A stretch of 64,000 bases of DNA, taken from positions 5,592,314 through 5,656,313 of the forward strand of contig NZ_CP036271.1 of NCBI RefSeq assembly GCF_007745175.1, given 5' to 3'. Origin of the DNA: Caulifigura coniformis (GTDB lineage: Bacteria; Planctomycetota; Planctomycetia; Planctomycetales; Planctomycetaceae). The notes beneath the pieces are model-generated. The model was not told where the DNA came from and searched no databases. It saw nothing but the letters and a program-made list of their open reading frames with translations. Below, in pieces: positions 46,655 through 56,136 of the stretch (positions within the stretch are counted from its first letter, which is position 1; each line of letters starts with the position of its first letter). The position numbers and the translations under genes are program-made.

Positions 46655-49435
46655 TTACGCCGCGGGCATTTCGCGGTGCTGCAGGATCGTCGTCACAGGC
46701 GCATCGACTCCCGGTTCGGCAGTTTCCGCCGCCGACCGCTGCTTCGAGCCGGGTGGCGTCAGCATTGAGAGCATCGATGGAAGGGCCACGAGAGAGGTGA
46801 TCATCGCCCCGGTCACGCCAACCGTCAGCACGAGTCCCAGGCTGAAGAGCCCGCGGTGGCTGGCCACCATCAGGCTGCCGAAGCCGACGATCGATGTCGC
46901 CGCCGTCAGCACGATCGAGCGCACGCACGCCCCCGTGATCCGGTATCCGCCCGTCTGCGAGCGGTAGTCATGGATCACGTGGACGCCGCCATCGACTCCC
47001 AGGCCCAGGAGCAGCGGCAGCATGATCATGTTGGCCTGGTTGAGCGGCACATTCGTCCATCCCAGGATTCCCAACGTCGCCACCAGTCCGCAGGCAGCGG
47101 GCAGGAGCGCGATCAGGCATTCATGAATGGTCCGGAAGTCCCACCAGAGCAGCACCAGGACGGCTACCAGTGCGTAGCCGCCGGCCTCGAGGTAGCTGTT
47201 CCAGATGGCGCGCGACGCTTCGAAGTTCTGCAGGGGCGTGCCGGTCACTTCCTGATCGATCGACCGGACCTGATTCACGAACTCTTCGAGCGGCTTTTCG
47301 TCCCACACGGCTTCCTTCGGAAAGATCTTGAGCAGCCACTTCCCCTCGGGGCTTACATAGCGGGAGTAAAATGCCTGCGAGAGATCCTGCTCGTTGACGG
47401 GTTCCAGGGCCCCGGGGCTCGCGAGATTGGCCATTTCAGGCGGAAGGGACGTCATGCCGCCGCTGAACTGCCTGATCTGTTCGGGAAGGGTTTTCGTCGA
47501 CAGGTCGTCGAGGAATCGGTCCAGCTTCGCCGCTGCGACGGTCACAGCCGCCGTTCTCGACTGGGACATCTGGGTATGCAGCTCGTCGAGGGCCCGTCCA
47601 ATGGCACTGGGGTCCGGAGTTTTGAGGCTCGATGCGCCGAGCGCGCCCAGCGCCCTCACGATCGACGTCATCATTTCCTGACGCTCGGGCGTCGGTGTCG
47701 GCGGGAACATCGAGGCGATCTCCTCGACGTGCCCGACTGCGGGAAGCGCCTCGAAGGCGGTCTTCCGCTCGAGGGCCGACTTGCGATCCGGCGCCATCGA
47801 CACTGCATACAGCAGTGACCCCGCCGATTTCTCTTCGATCCGTTTCTGGACGAGATTGGCTTCCGTTCCCTCGGCCTGCATCTCCAGCAGGTTCGTCTCG
47901 TAGCGCACGGACGGGGCATGGCGGGCGATCACGCCGAAGATCACCACGAACGTCGCCAGGCTGACGGCGTTCCACCATCGCGCCTGGACGGCGAGTTCCC
48001 GCGGCGGCTGTGGATCGAGCTCCCAGTTCCGGTCCCACACGACCAGCGCGGGCGGAATGAAGACGAACGTCAGGATATTGCACAGGACGATTCCGCACCC
48101 GGCGATCAAGCCCAGCTCGGCGATTCCCGAAAAGTCGGTGAGCACGGCGGCGAAGAAGGCCGCGGCGGCGGTCAATGCCGCCGTCGTAATGCCGGGGCCG
48201 ACGCTACGCGAGGTTTCCAGGATTGCCGGCAGAAGCGGGGTTCCGCGTTCCCGCAGGTCGGAATAGTGCGACAGGTAGACGATCGCAAAGTCGTTCCCCA
48301 GCCCGAAGAGCATGGCTGCGAACGCGATCGACAGGATGTTCAGGTGCCCGACGACGATCGCCGCGGCGGCGAAAGCCCACGCCGTGCCGACGACCAGCAT
48401 CAACATTCCCAGCACAGGGTGGCGGAGCCGACGGAATCCCGCGAAGAGAACGAGCGCAACGCCGACAAACGAAAAGATCGAGGCCTCTGACATTTCGGAC
48501 TGCGACTGCTTCATCTCATCGTGTTCGAGCACCGGCACGCCGGTCAGGCCGATCTGCGTGTCAGGGTGCCGTTTCTGAACGACAGCCATGAGGTCGCGCA
48601 TTTTTGCGACCGATTCCGTGGCTCCGTTGAGGTCTCCCGGCGCGACGACGGGTTGCGCCTGCAGGAAGCCCATCGATCCCGCGTCGTTCAGCAGGTACCG
48701 TTCCGTCTGCTGCAATCGCCGATTCTCGATGTCTCCTTCGGCTGGATAGTCCGGCGGGGTCACGGGTTCCTGGCCAGGCTCGGCATGAGTCAGGGCGCCG
48801 ATCAGTTCCAGGGTCTGCTGCTCGACCATCGCCTGCTGTTCAGGCGGCATGGCCGAGCGGTTCCTCCAGGCGACGACGAGCTGCTCGACCTGCTTGGAGA
48901 GATCCGCCAGTTCCGCGCCAGTGGCATTCGATTCTTCGAGTCTGCGATTCGTTTCGGCTTCCGGCAGCATCACGTTCATCAGCCGGAACCGGCGAAGTTT
49001 CGTGACCAGCTTCTGCAGTTCGTCTGTCGACAGAAACTGCAATCCCTTGGCCGCCAGCGGCCTGAGGTCGATCCTGTAGAGAACGTTCTTGAAAAAGCCG
49101 CTTTCTCGCTCGACGCGCGGCCCGAGGTCGTTGATGGCCTTGATGATCGCCCTGCGGTCATCCGCCTCGACGACGACGACGAGGTCTTCCGTCACATCGC
49201 CAAACGCCTTCGCGTAGGCGTTCCATCGTTTCTGGTATGGGGCATCCGGGCTGATGAGATCGGCCCGGTTCGTCTTGATGGCGAGATTCTGCCAGGCAAA
49301 CAGCGAGCAGCCGATTGTTGTCGCGAAGACCAGCCACAGCGTGGCCCGCGGCCACCGGCAGGCGACGCGCGTGATGCTTTCGATGCCGGTCGCCATCCAT
49401 GAGGAACGCGACGCGTCATGTCCGTCGTGTTCCAT
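46655..49435 (-). CDS. RND/MMPL-family transporter, HpnN-like
   Basis: 926 residues. The N-terminal 'TNRADLISPDAPYQKRWNAY' and 'KAFGDVTEDLVVVVEA' resemble the start of hopanoid-associated RND protein HpnN. Two 6-helix blocks, each with an RND signature ('AAMLFGLGNDFAIVYLSHYS' and 'MIMLPLLLGLGVDGGVHVIH'), are separated by large soluble domains. HpnN moves hopanoids to the outer membrane; no hopanoid-synthesis genes are nearby, so this assignment is by sequence resemblance only. Confidence 0.82.
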   Translation of the reverse strand: MEHDGHDASRSSWMATGIESITRVACRWPRATLWLVFATTIGCSLFAWQNLAIKTNRADLISPDAPYQKRWNAYAKAFGDVTEDLVVVVEADDRRAIIKAINDLGPRVERESGFFKNVLYRIDLRPLAAKGLQFLSTDELQKLVTKLRRFRLMNVMLPEAETNRRLEESNATGAELADLSKQVEQLVVAWRNRSAMPPEQQAMVEQQTLELIGALTHAEPGQEPVTPPDYPAEGDIENRRLQQTERYLLNDAGSMGFLQAQPVVAPGDLNGATESVAKMRDLMAVVQKRHPDTQIGLTGVPVLEHDEMKQSQSEMSEASIFSFVGVALVLFAGFRRLRHPVLGMLMLVVGTAWAFAAAAIVVGHLNILSIAFAAMLFGLGNDFAIVYLSHYSDLRERGTPLLPAILETSRSVGPGITTAALTAAAAFFAAVLTDFSGIAELGLIAGCGIVLCNILTFVFIPPALVVWDRNWELDPQPPRELAVQARWWNAVSLATFVVIFGVIARHAPSVRYETNLLEMQAEGTEANLVQKRIEEKSAGSLLYAVSMAPDRKSALERKTAFEALPAVGHVEEIASMFPPTPTPERQEMMTSIVRALGALGASSLKTPDPSAIGRALDELHTQMSQSRTAAVTVAAAKLDRFLDDLSTKTLPEQIRQFSGGMTSLPPEMANLASPGALEPVNEQDLSQAFYSRYVSPEGKWLLKIFPKEAVWDEKPLEEFVNQVRSIDQEVTGTPLQNFEASRAIWNSYLEAGGYALVAVLVLLWWDFRTIHECLIALLPAACGLVATLGILGWTNVPLNQANMIMLPLLLGLGVDGGVHVIHDYRSQTGGYRITGACVRSIVLTAATSIVGFGSLMVASHRGLFSLGLVLTVGVTGAMITSLVALPSMLSMLTPPGSKQRSAAETAEPGVDAPVTTILQHREMPAA

Positions 49436-49827
49436 GGGTCAGGCAGCTCCCCGGCCGGTCAGTCGATTCCGCAGCCTGTTGGTCGTCATCTGGTACACGG
49501 CAGCACTTCAGATTCGGGCCGATCAATACCGGCCCGGCGAGCAAGGAGGTCTTGGAAACTGGAGATCTACCGCGCAACGCGGTGCGCAGAAGCCGGCGTC
49601 GTCATTCTAGATGCCTTCCGCCAACGCCTGAACGGCGATTTCTCCGCACTGCCCCCATGTTTTGCCGATTCCTCCCGGAATTCCCAGGTTCTCTGCACTC
49701 CGGCATTCCCTGCCGGCTGTTCGATCTAGGCGGGAGAGTCGGCGTCTGTTTCAATCCCGCCTGCTTCACACTCCAGGATGGGCTGACGCACCGCGAAGCG
49801 ACTTCTGAACTTCCAGGATGGATTTCC
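49436..49827. other. Intergenic region without a supported gene
   Basis: Holds the divergent promoters for the RND gene (minus) and D-Ala-D-Ala ligase (plus). The open frames here are extensions of ddl or shadows. No repeat or operator-like box seen. Confidence 0.5.
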
Positions 49828-50874
49828 ATGAGCGAATTGGATTCGCCCCCTCCCCGCCATATGACCCTCGCCGTTTTAGCGGGGGGGCAGTCTGCCGAAC
49901 GAGAGGTCAGCCTGCGCAGCGGCGCCGCCGTCGCTGCCGCGTTTCGCGCCGGAGGGCACCAGGTCTTCGAATTCGATCCCGCTCGCGACGACCTGTCCGT
50001 CGTTGACTGGCATCGTTTTCCGGTCGGCCGCCCATCGCTGGGGCGAACGGTCACCATCGATTGTGTGTTCATCGCCCTGCATGGCGCTTTCGGTGAAGAC
50101 GGCCAGGTGCAGACGCTGCTCGAATCCCAGGGGGTTCCTTACACCGGCTCGGATTCGCTGGCCTCGGCGCTCGCCTTCAGTAAGTGGGAGGCCAAGCGGC
50201 GCTTCCTCGATTGCGGAGTCGCCACCCCCAATGCGGTCCGGATCAGCTCCAGCGATCCGACGGGCTTTGCACATTCCGCCGCTGATTCGATCGGCTATCC
50301 GCTCGTCGTCAAACCGGACCGCCAGGGGTCGAGCATTGGCGTGACCATCGTCCCCTCCCGGGCAAAACTGGATGAGGCGCTATCGACCTGCTTTCGGTTT
50401 GATTCCGTCGGCCTGCTCGAAGCGGCCGTCCCGGGAGACGAATGGACCGTCGCCGTGCTGGACGGCGAAGCCCTCCCACCGATTCGCATCGGCACAAGTC
50501 GCCAGTTCTACGATTACACCGCCAAGTATTCGGCGGACGACACGCGGTACCAGTTTGAAGAATCCGCGACTTCCCTGACGAATTCGCTGGTGGAACTCGC
50601 CAGATCCGCCTGTCGTGCCCTCGGCTGTTCGGGCATTGCGCGGGTCGACATCCGTCTCGATGCCCAGGGGAGTCCCTTTGTGCTCGAGGTCAACACGATT
50701 CCGGGGATGACCGATCATAGTCTCGTGCCCAAGGCGGCGGAGCGGATGGGCCTGTCGATGACCGCTCTGTGCGAGTGGGCAATCCAGTCGGCGCTCCACA
50801 TCCATCACACGCGGAACAACTCGCGCGTCCTGCCGGGTCTGGCGGCGAGTCGGCCGCGGCGCCGCGCGGGGTAA
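49828..50874 (+). CDS. ddl: D-alanine--D-alanine ligase
   Basis: 348 residues. ATP-grasp ligase motifs: 'AVLAGGQSAEREVSLRSG' (start), 'IALHGAFGEDGQVQTLLES' (HGxxGEDG), 'YPLVVKPDRQGSSIGV' and 'LEVNTIPGMTDHSLVPKAA'. It joins two D-alanines for peptidoglycan precursors. ATG 49828 with AGGATG about ten bases upstream; ATG 49861 is an alternative. Followed by an FtsQ-like gene, a partial dcw-type neighbourhood. Both belong to the peptidoglycan pathway now known in planctomycetes. Confidence 0.92.
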   Translation: MSELDSPPPRHMTLAVLAGGQSAEREVSLRSGAAVAAAFRAGGHQVFEFDPARDDLSVVDWHRFPVGRPSLGRTVTIDCVFIALHGAFGEDGQVQTLLESQGVPYTGSDSLASALAFSKWEAKRRFLDCGVATPNAVRISSSDPTGFAHSAADSIGYPLVVKPDRQGSSIGVTIVPSRAKLDEALSTCFRFDSVGLLEAAVPGDEWTVAVLDGEALPPIRIGTSRQFYDYTAKYSADDTRYQFEESATSLTNSLVELARSACRALGCSGIARVDIRLDAQGSPFVLEVNTIPGMTDHSLVPKAAERMGLSMTALCEWAIQSALHIHHTRNNSRVLPGLAASRPRRRAG

Positions 50875-50946
50875 GAAACAGTCGGTGACCGGCCCCGCCG
50901 TTCGCCGATGCAACGCACAGGAGCCCGGCTCCACGTGCGCGCTGTC

Positions 50947-51897
50947 ATGTCTGCCAGAAAATCGGATTCTACCGATCGCTCGAAGTCTGCGGGGCGAACT
51001 GCCCCTGCGGTCGCGCTCTCGGTGCGCCGTGGCATTTTCCAGCCCGCGACGCTCTGGTGGCTGGCCTGCGCCCTGCTTGCCGTCGTTTTCCTCCCCTATC
51101 TTCCCTGGATGACGCCCGACCTCAGTTCGCGGCCGGAGTACCAGGTCGACTGGACGAGCGTTGCGGTCACCCCGGCGCCGCGGGGCGTTCCCGACCGCGT
51201 GGTGGAAGAGGTCCGAACGCACGCGCAGTTGCCGGAGCACCTTTCACTGCTGCAGCCGGGGCTCGCCAAGAAGTTGGCCCAGGCCTTTGAGGCGCATCCC
51301 TGGATCGAGCGCGTGAACCGGGTGGAAGTGAAACGGCAGCGGCGGATCGAGGTCGATCTGACCTACCGCCGCGTTGCTCTCGTCGTCGAAACCAGCCGCG
51401 GTTTCTACCCTGTCGATGCGGCGAGCGTGCTCCTCCCGCCGACCGATTTTGCTCCCGAGGATGTCCACAGGCTGCCGGTGTGCCGGAACGTCAAGACGCT
51501 CCCTCAGGGGGCGGCCGGCGAAAAGTGGGGGGACACCGTCGTCGAGTGTGCGGCACGCATCGCGGATTCGATTGCTCCCGCTGGCGATATCGACCGGAAC
51601 TGGAAACGACTCGGATTTGCAGCCATCCTCGCCCCCGTGCCGAAAGTGGCCGATCCACTTCCCGAAGACCTGTCGTTCGACATCGCCACACGCGGCGGAT
51701 CGATCATCCGCTGGGGACGCGCACCCGGCGCTGATGCGCTGGAACCATCCGTCGATCAGAAGCTCGAGAGACTTGGACAACTCGTTCAGAACCAGGGGAG
51801 CCTCGATGCCCCTGGCGGGCCGTTCAAGATCGACATCCGCTATGACGTCGTCTCGCTTCAGGCTCTCGACGACGCCCGCCGCGTCATCGTCCGGTAG
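50947..51897 (+). CDS. FtsQ/DivIB-like protein
   Basis: 316 residues: cytoplasmic basic tail, one helix ('LWWLACALLAVVFLPYLPW'), then a POTRA-like region ('LAQAFEAHPWIERVNRVEVK', 'RRIEVDLTYRRVALVVE') and a beta domain ending in 'RYDVVSLQALDDARRVIVR'. This is the FtsQ/DivIB layout, but the usual sequence identity is low, so the call rests on architecture and on its place after ddl. In planctomycetes, which lack FtsZ, an FtsQ homologue probably acts in peptidoglycan assembly. Confidence 0.6.
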   Translation: MSARKSDSTDRSKSAGRTAPAVALSVRRGIFQPATLWWLACALLAVVFLPYLPWMTPDLSSRPEYQVDWTSVAVTPAPRGVPDRVVEEVRTHAQLPEHLSLLQPGLAKKLAQAFEAHPWIERVNRVEVKRQRRIEVDLTYRRVALVVETSRGFYPVDAASVLLPPTDFAPEDVHRLPVCRNVKTLPQGAAGEKWGDTVVECAARIADSIAPAGDIDRNWKRLGFAAILAPVPKVADPLPEDLSFDIATRGGSIIRWGRAPGADALEPSVDQKLERLGQLVQNQGSLDAPGGPFKIDIRYDVVSLQALDDARRVIVR

Positions 51898-51984
51898 GAA
51901 GTCTGGCCATTCCCACGCGTCGCTGAGTTGAAGCCGGCGAGACCTGTCTGTGTTCCATCGTGGAGGCGGTGGGGTCCCTGATGG

Positions 51985-52170
51985 AAGATGTGTGACGACC
52001 TGTGACAGGATCCACGAGCACGGAGAGGGTCTGAATCCCTGGGATTCCTGAACTGTGACATGTGTGACGACTTCTTGAGGTCCTCGATCTCGCCCGGTGA
52101 TCGATTGTCTGTCTTGAATTGCCAAAGAACGAACTCTCTTCTTTGACGGGCGAGGTTGCGCGCGGGGCAG
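51985..52170. repeat. Dispersed non-coding repeat, copy C (diverged, partial)
   Basis: Same orientation as copy B: 'GTGACGACCTGTGACAG', one ATGTGTGACG unit near 52058, then 'GAATTGCCAAAGAACGAACT' and 'GACGGGCGAGGTTGCGCG'. It is more diverged than A and B and ends earlier. Lies in the gap between two converging genes. Confidence 0.65.
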
Positions 52171-52356
52171 ACCGCTGCGTGCCAGGGGAGCAGGGGTTCT
52201 GGAGGATCGCTGCGGGGGGGGCGGGAACCTGCGACGATTCCCAGAGTCGCGACGGCCCACTTCGAATGTCCAGACGACCCCCGCCAGTCCTGAACCCTTG
52301 TCTGCAGGTCACGCCGGTTCGGCGCACCGCGCGCTGTCGAGCCCGATCGCGACCAT

Positions 52357-54609
52357 TTAGTGGGACGTCAATCGTCGCGCCACTTTCTCGATGTTGATCC
52401 CCGGCGGGTTGTCGACCAGGAACTGGGCATCGGTCGATTTGAGTCCGTTCGATGCCACATCCTGCACGTCGTCGCCGAAGAATTCGATGGTTGCCCTCTG
52501 CAGGCCGTCGACATCCAGTTTGCCTGTGTCGATTGCTCCCCGCGGCTTGCCGGGGGGAGGGACCAGGTCCACCAGCTTTGCCGTTCCCTGCAGCAGTGAC
52601 TCCAGGCCGCTGATGCTGAGTGAGCGCTCCCATTCGGCGGGGGCGATTGAGCCGGCCAGGGCAAACAGCGGAGTCTCTGGCGCGGGCGCGAATACGCACG
52701 CTTTCGTGACCACGTCGATTCGCTGACCCGCCGCCCTCGGGCCGGGAGTCCAGGCTACCAGCGGCCCAGATTCGCGAAGCGTCATGTGGATCAGGTGCAC
52801 CGGAAGTGACTGGTGAGCCCGGCCCGCAGGCGGGATCTGCAAGAACGCACCCGGGCCTGTTTTCAGGCAATTGGCGATGCGAATCATCGCAGGGCGCGAA
52901 ACGCATTGTAGGCCACTGGAGGGGAAATGGCTGTCGATCATTGTGATCGTCCCGGGCGTGGCCGCTGCGGAATCCTGAGGACGCCATTCGATCGCCGGCG
53001 TGGCTGAACCCGCTCCGCTGGAAACGACGCTCCTGATGATTTCGAGGCCACGGCACTGCAGCCGAACGGCCGAATGGCACTCGAGCTGGACGTTCTCCAG
53101 CCGAACGGAATCGGCGGCCGCTTCCCAAACGGTGTCGCGCACGATCAGTCGCGCGATTCCTCCGTCCGCCCCGCGAATCACGAGTGGACCCGGTTGACGC
53201 ACGTTTTGAGCCAGGTAGGTGGCGCCGGGCGTCAGCACGATCACGCCGGTTGGATCGGCTATGGGGAGCGTCTGAATCGCGGAGCCCGGCTGCCGGACTC
53301 CCGCCGTCTGGATCACCGCGGGCTCCTCAACAGGAGCCGCGCCTCCGATGGGGCGAGCCTGGCTGTCGGCAGGCAGGGGACGCGGCGGGACGGCCGCGTG
53401 GTTTTCGCTTCTCGTCCGGATGGAGGCTGGCGGGCTCGTGAACAGCCACAACGTGGCGCTGCTGATGACCACGGCCGCCAGGGTGCTCGGGAGTTGACGC
53501 GAATGCTCGACAACCTCGCGCGCGGTCTGCGTCGGAGCTTCCGTCTGGAACGTGTGGAAGAATCGCTTGAGCAGCTTCCGGTCGGCCTTCGCCGGCGGGC
53601 CGATCTGAAGTGCCATCTCGCGGAACGTCGCATAGCGGTCGACAGGGGATCGCTGCGTCAGCTTCCTGATGACGCCTGCCAGCGTGTCGGGAGTCTGCGG
53701 AGCCAGCTCGCGCACGTCCGTAATCGGCCGTGACCGATGGGCCGCGATTTTGCCGTGCGCGTCTCCCGTCGGGAACGGCGGTCGTCCTGCGGCCAGCTGC
53801 CACAGCAGGCAGCCGAGCGCGTACTGGTCGCTGCGCGCATCGGGCGCGCGGCCACTGCTGGCAACTTCCGCGTCCATTCCGTCGCAGACTTCCACGGGAA
53901 GTTCCTGCATGACGCGGAACGTTGGCATCACCGCGGCGAGCACGCCCGCGTTGAGCACGTGGAGCCCGCCCTGATCGTCGAGCCAGACGTTCCTTGGCCG
54001 CAGGTCGCCGTGGGCGACGTCGCGCTCTTCGAGAATCGAAAGGATGGGAGTGAGGCTGCGTGCGATGGCGCCCGTCACGGCCGCGGGAAACCTTCCCCGG
54101 CGGATCAGCAGTTCACGGAGCGGCGTTCCATCGACATTCGCCGATTCGACGATGAGCTCGCGCCCTCCAACTTCGGCACGCAGCGGCGCCGCCAGCCCTG
54201 GATGCGTCACACCGCGCAGTCGCGCAATCGTCGAGTCGATCGACTGCAGGGCGCTGACTCGCTCATCCGGGTGCAGGCCGTGCACCGTCAGCAGCCGGCG
54301 TTCGTTTCCTTCGAGGGACCGTGCCCGATACACGCCGCGCCACGCGTTTTCTTCCAGACAATCCTGGATGACGTGACCTGCCAGCGCGAGCCGGTCCGGG
54401 GTGGAGGAGTCGAGAATCCGTGCCTGGTACGGAGTGAGCAGGTGGTTCTGCAACAGCACGTCGATCCAGACCGAATCGAACGACGGGAGGTCGCGAACGA
54501 ACTTGCAGACCGCGCCCCGGCAGCGCTGCAGATCCTGCGGCGTGCAGAGGCGCCACTCGGCGAGACACTGGCTCAACTCGCGCGAGGGCCAATCCACAGC
54601 GGGCTCCAT
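52357..54609 (-). CDS. Kinase-like (pseudokinase) membrane protein with beta-helix-like C-terminal domain
   Basis: 750 residues. The N-terminal 300 residues have the outline of a Ser/Thr kinase, with 'RDVAHGDLRPRNVWLDDQGG' (about 196-215), 'DQYALGCLLWQLAAGRPPFP' and 'LTQRSPVDRYATFREM'. Key residues are changed: HRD reads HGD, DFG is 'LNA', and the VAIK lysine is not evident, so catalytic activity is unlikely. After a helix ('LAAVVISSATLWLF'), the C-terminal part has repetitive 'GADGGIARLIVRDTVWE ... LENVQLECHS' strands that suggest a right-handed beta-helix facing outward. Confidence 0.78.
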   Translation of the reverse strand: MEPAVDWPSRELSQCLAEWRLCTPQDLQRCRGAVCKFVRDLPSFDSVWIDVLLQNHLLTPYQARILDSSTPDRLALAGHVIQDCLEENAWRGVYRARSLEGNERRLLTVHGLHPDERVSALQSIDSTIARLRGVTHPGLAAPLRAEVGGRELIVESANVDGTPLRELLIRRGRFPAAVTGAIARSLTPILSILEERDVAHGDLRPRNVWLDDQGGLHVLNAGVLAAVMPTFRVMQELPVEVCDGMDAEVASSGRAPDARSDQYALGCLLWQLAAGRPPFPTGDAHGKIAAHRSRPITDVRELAPQTPDTLAGVIRKLTQRSPVDRYATFREMALQIGPPAKADRKLLKRFFHTFQTEAPTQTAREVVEHSRQLPSTLAAVVISSATLWLFTSPPASIRTRSENHAAVPPRPLPADSQARPIGGAAPVEEPAVIQTAGVRQPGSAIQTLPIADPTGVIVLTPGATYLAQNVRQPGPLVIRGADGGIARLIVRDTVWEAAADSVRLENVQLECHSAVRLQCRGLEIIRSVVSSGAGSATPAIEWRPQDSAAATPGTITMIDSHFPSSGLQCVSRPAMIRIANCLKTGPGAFLQIPPAGRAHQSLPVHLIHMTLRESGPLVAWTPGPRAAGQRIDVVTKACVFAPAPETPLFALAGSIAPAEWERSLSISGLESLLQGTAKLVDLVPPPGKPRGAIDTGKLDVDGLQRATIEFFGDDVQDVASNGLKSTDAQFLVDNPPGINIEKVARRLTSH

Positions 54610-54827
54610 CCCCTTTTCTGACGCAGGACTTCGGGCCAGCAGACCCGGTTTGCGCCGCGAAATCTATCCGCCGGACCAGTTATTGCAAATTGCAATCTCG
54701 CCATGCCGAAGCCGGACGCCGCGGTCGCGATTGGGGCATTACCCGATGGAGAACTCACGTGGAGCCGCAGACGGCAGGGGGCATGTCGCTCGAATGGGCG
54801 CCCTCCGGCCCGTTCACGAGCCGCATT

Positions 54828-55949
54828 TCAAGTCCGCACGCATCCAGTCAACCACGCGCACAGGGCTCCTCCGAAGAGGAGAGGCCCCCAGGCCGCGATC
54901 TCTGGTTTCAGGATCGCCGCCTGTCCGAGCATCGTTCCACACAGCGACATGCCATAAACGAGCCCCAGGACGAACATGCACATGGCGACGTTCTGGACGA
55001 GACTCATTTTTTCGCGGCGAGCGATCAGCGGCACGACGAGGAAGACGCCAATCAGCGTGATGACGGGGCGGGTCAATCGCGAATGCAGGTGCATGATCAG
55101 CGCCCGGGCCGAAGCGCCGCTCCCTGCCGGAATCTGGATCCGTTTCAGGAGGTCGCGAGTCGTCAGGTAACGATAGCTGCCGCCGCGGTTATAGAGCTGA
55201 GCCGGCGAGACGCTCGAAGCGATAAACACGTCTCCCGACTCGTCGGCCAACACGATGCGGTGTCCGGTGTCGCTCAGCCGGAGCGAATCAAACGACGGAT
55301 TCGGCTTCTTCAGAAGCCAGCCGGCCGGAACCCGGCCCCGCGCCCCGTAATGCCGGGCCGACTCGGCCGAAATCATCTGCGGATCGGCCGAGATGTCCGG
55401 GCTCGGCAGCAGAAAATCGGGATGCAGCAGCGTCCGGTCGGATAGCCGCACGGCGGACGCGGAAATGTGGATGCGTGTTTGCGGGTCGTACTGCGAATCG
55501 ACCGGCTGGGAGTCGTCCTTGACGTCGCTCTTCGTCACCTGGAGTTCGTTGGCGATCCGCGGGATGATGAATTCGGTGTTTGCGATCATGAGTCCATTGA
55601 TCGCCAGCATCCCTCCGACGAACGGCATGCAGACGCGATATGTGGGAACCCCGGCCGCGAGCAACGGATGGAGCTCACCATGTTTCATCACGAGGCCCAG
55701 CGTCGCCATGACGGCGAGCACTGCGACCGTCGGCCCCAGAAGATCCAGCAGCATGCTCGACTGCACTGCGTAGTGGCGCGTCATGACCAGCAGCAGGGCG
55801 AGCGAGCCGTCGTCCTGGGCCGCCTTCTGGAAGTCGTCCAGGTTCATGAAGCCGTCGACGACTGCGTACAGACCCACCGACGCGATGAAAAGCACCGCGA
55901 ACGCATACAGAAAACGGTGGAAGAGATGGCGGTCGAACGTCGTGAACAC
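54828..55949 (-). CDS. LptF/LptG-family (YjgP/YjgQ) permease
   Basis: 373 residues: three N-terminal helices ('VLFIASVGLYAVVDGFMN', 'LLLDLLGPTVAVLAVMATLG' and the following), a beta-rich periplasmic domain (about 150-260) and three C-terminal helices. 'KHGELHPLLAAGVPTYRV' is the family's EL-x-x-L-x-x-G-x-S-x-x-R-like segment. LptF/LptG form the membrane part of the LPS transporter with LptB, and planctomycetes possess LPS genes. Only one of the pair is in the window. Confidence 0.8.
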   Translation of the reverse strand: MFTTFDRHLFHRFLYAFAVLFIASVGLYAVVDGFMNLDDFQKAAQDDGSLALLLVMTRHYAVQSSMLLDLLGPTVAVLAVMATLGLVMKHGELHPLLAAGVPTYRVCMPFVGGMLAINGLMIANTEFIIPRIANELQVTKSDVKDDSQPVDSQYDPQTRIHISASAVRLSDRTLLHPDFLLPSPDISADPQMISAESARHYGARGRVPAGWLLKKPNPSFDSLRLSDTGHRIVLADESGDVFIASSVSPAQLYNRGGSYRYLTTRDLLKRIQIPAGSGASARALIMHLHSRLTRPVITLIGVFLVVPLIARREKMSLVQNVAMCMFVLGLVYGMSLCGTMLGQAAILKPEIAAWGPLLFGGALCAWLTGCVRT

Positions 55950-56136
55950 GGCACGCAGTCGAAAATGGCCGCGGATTACACGTTCAAAGGGCCGGTCGGG
56001 TCAATCCGAAGTTTGAAACGCCTGGAGAACACCCTCGATGGGCATTCCCCTGTCTCCAGGCATGGAAATCCTCGGCGCGTCCCGGATAATCGTCGGTCTC
56101 ACCTTTGATCCCACCACGGACTTCCGGAGAATCTCC

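Noticed and set aside
45462-46967. Long open frame antisense to the two RND genes
   Set aside because: Spans two real genes on the other strand; low-complexity shadow composition.
49399-49827. N-terminal extension of D-Ala-D-Ala ligase
   Set aside because: The added residues have no homology; the family's start motif and a ribosome site are at 49828.
53737-54621. Frame antisense to the pseudokinase
   Set aside because: A shadow frame with no domain.
54683-54700. TTGCAAATTGCAATC as another operator
   Set aside because: The TGCA cores are 7 bp apart, not 11.
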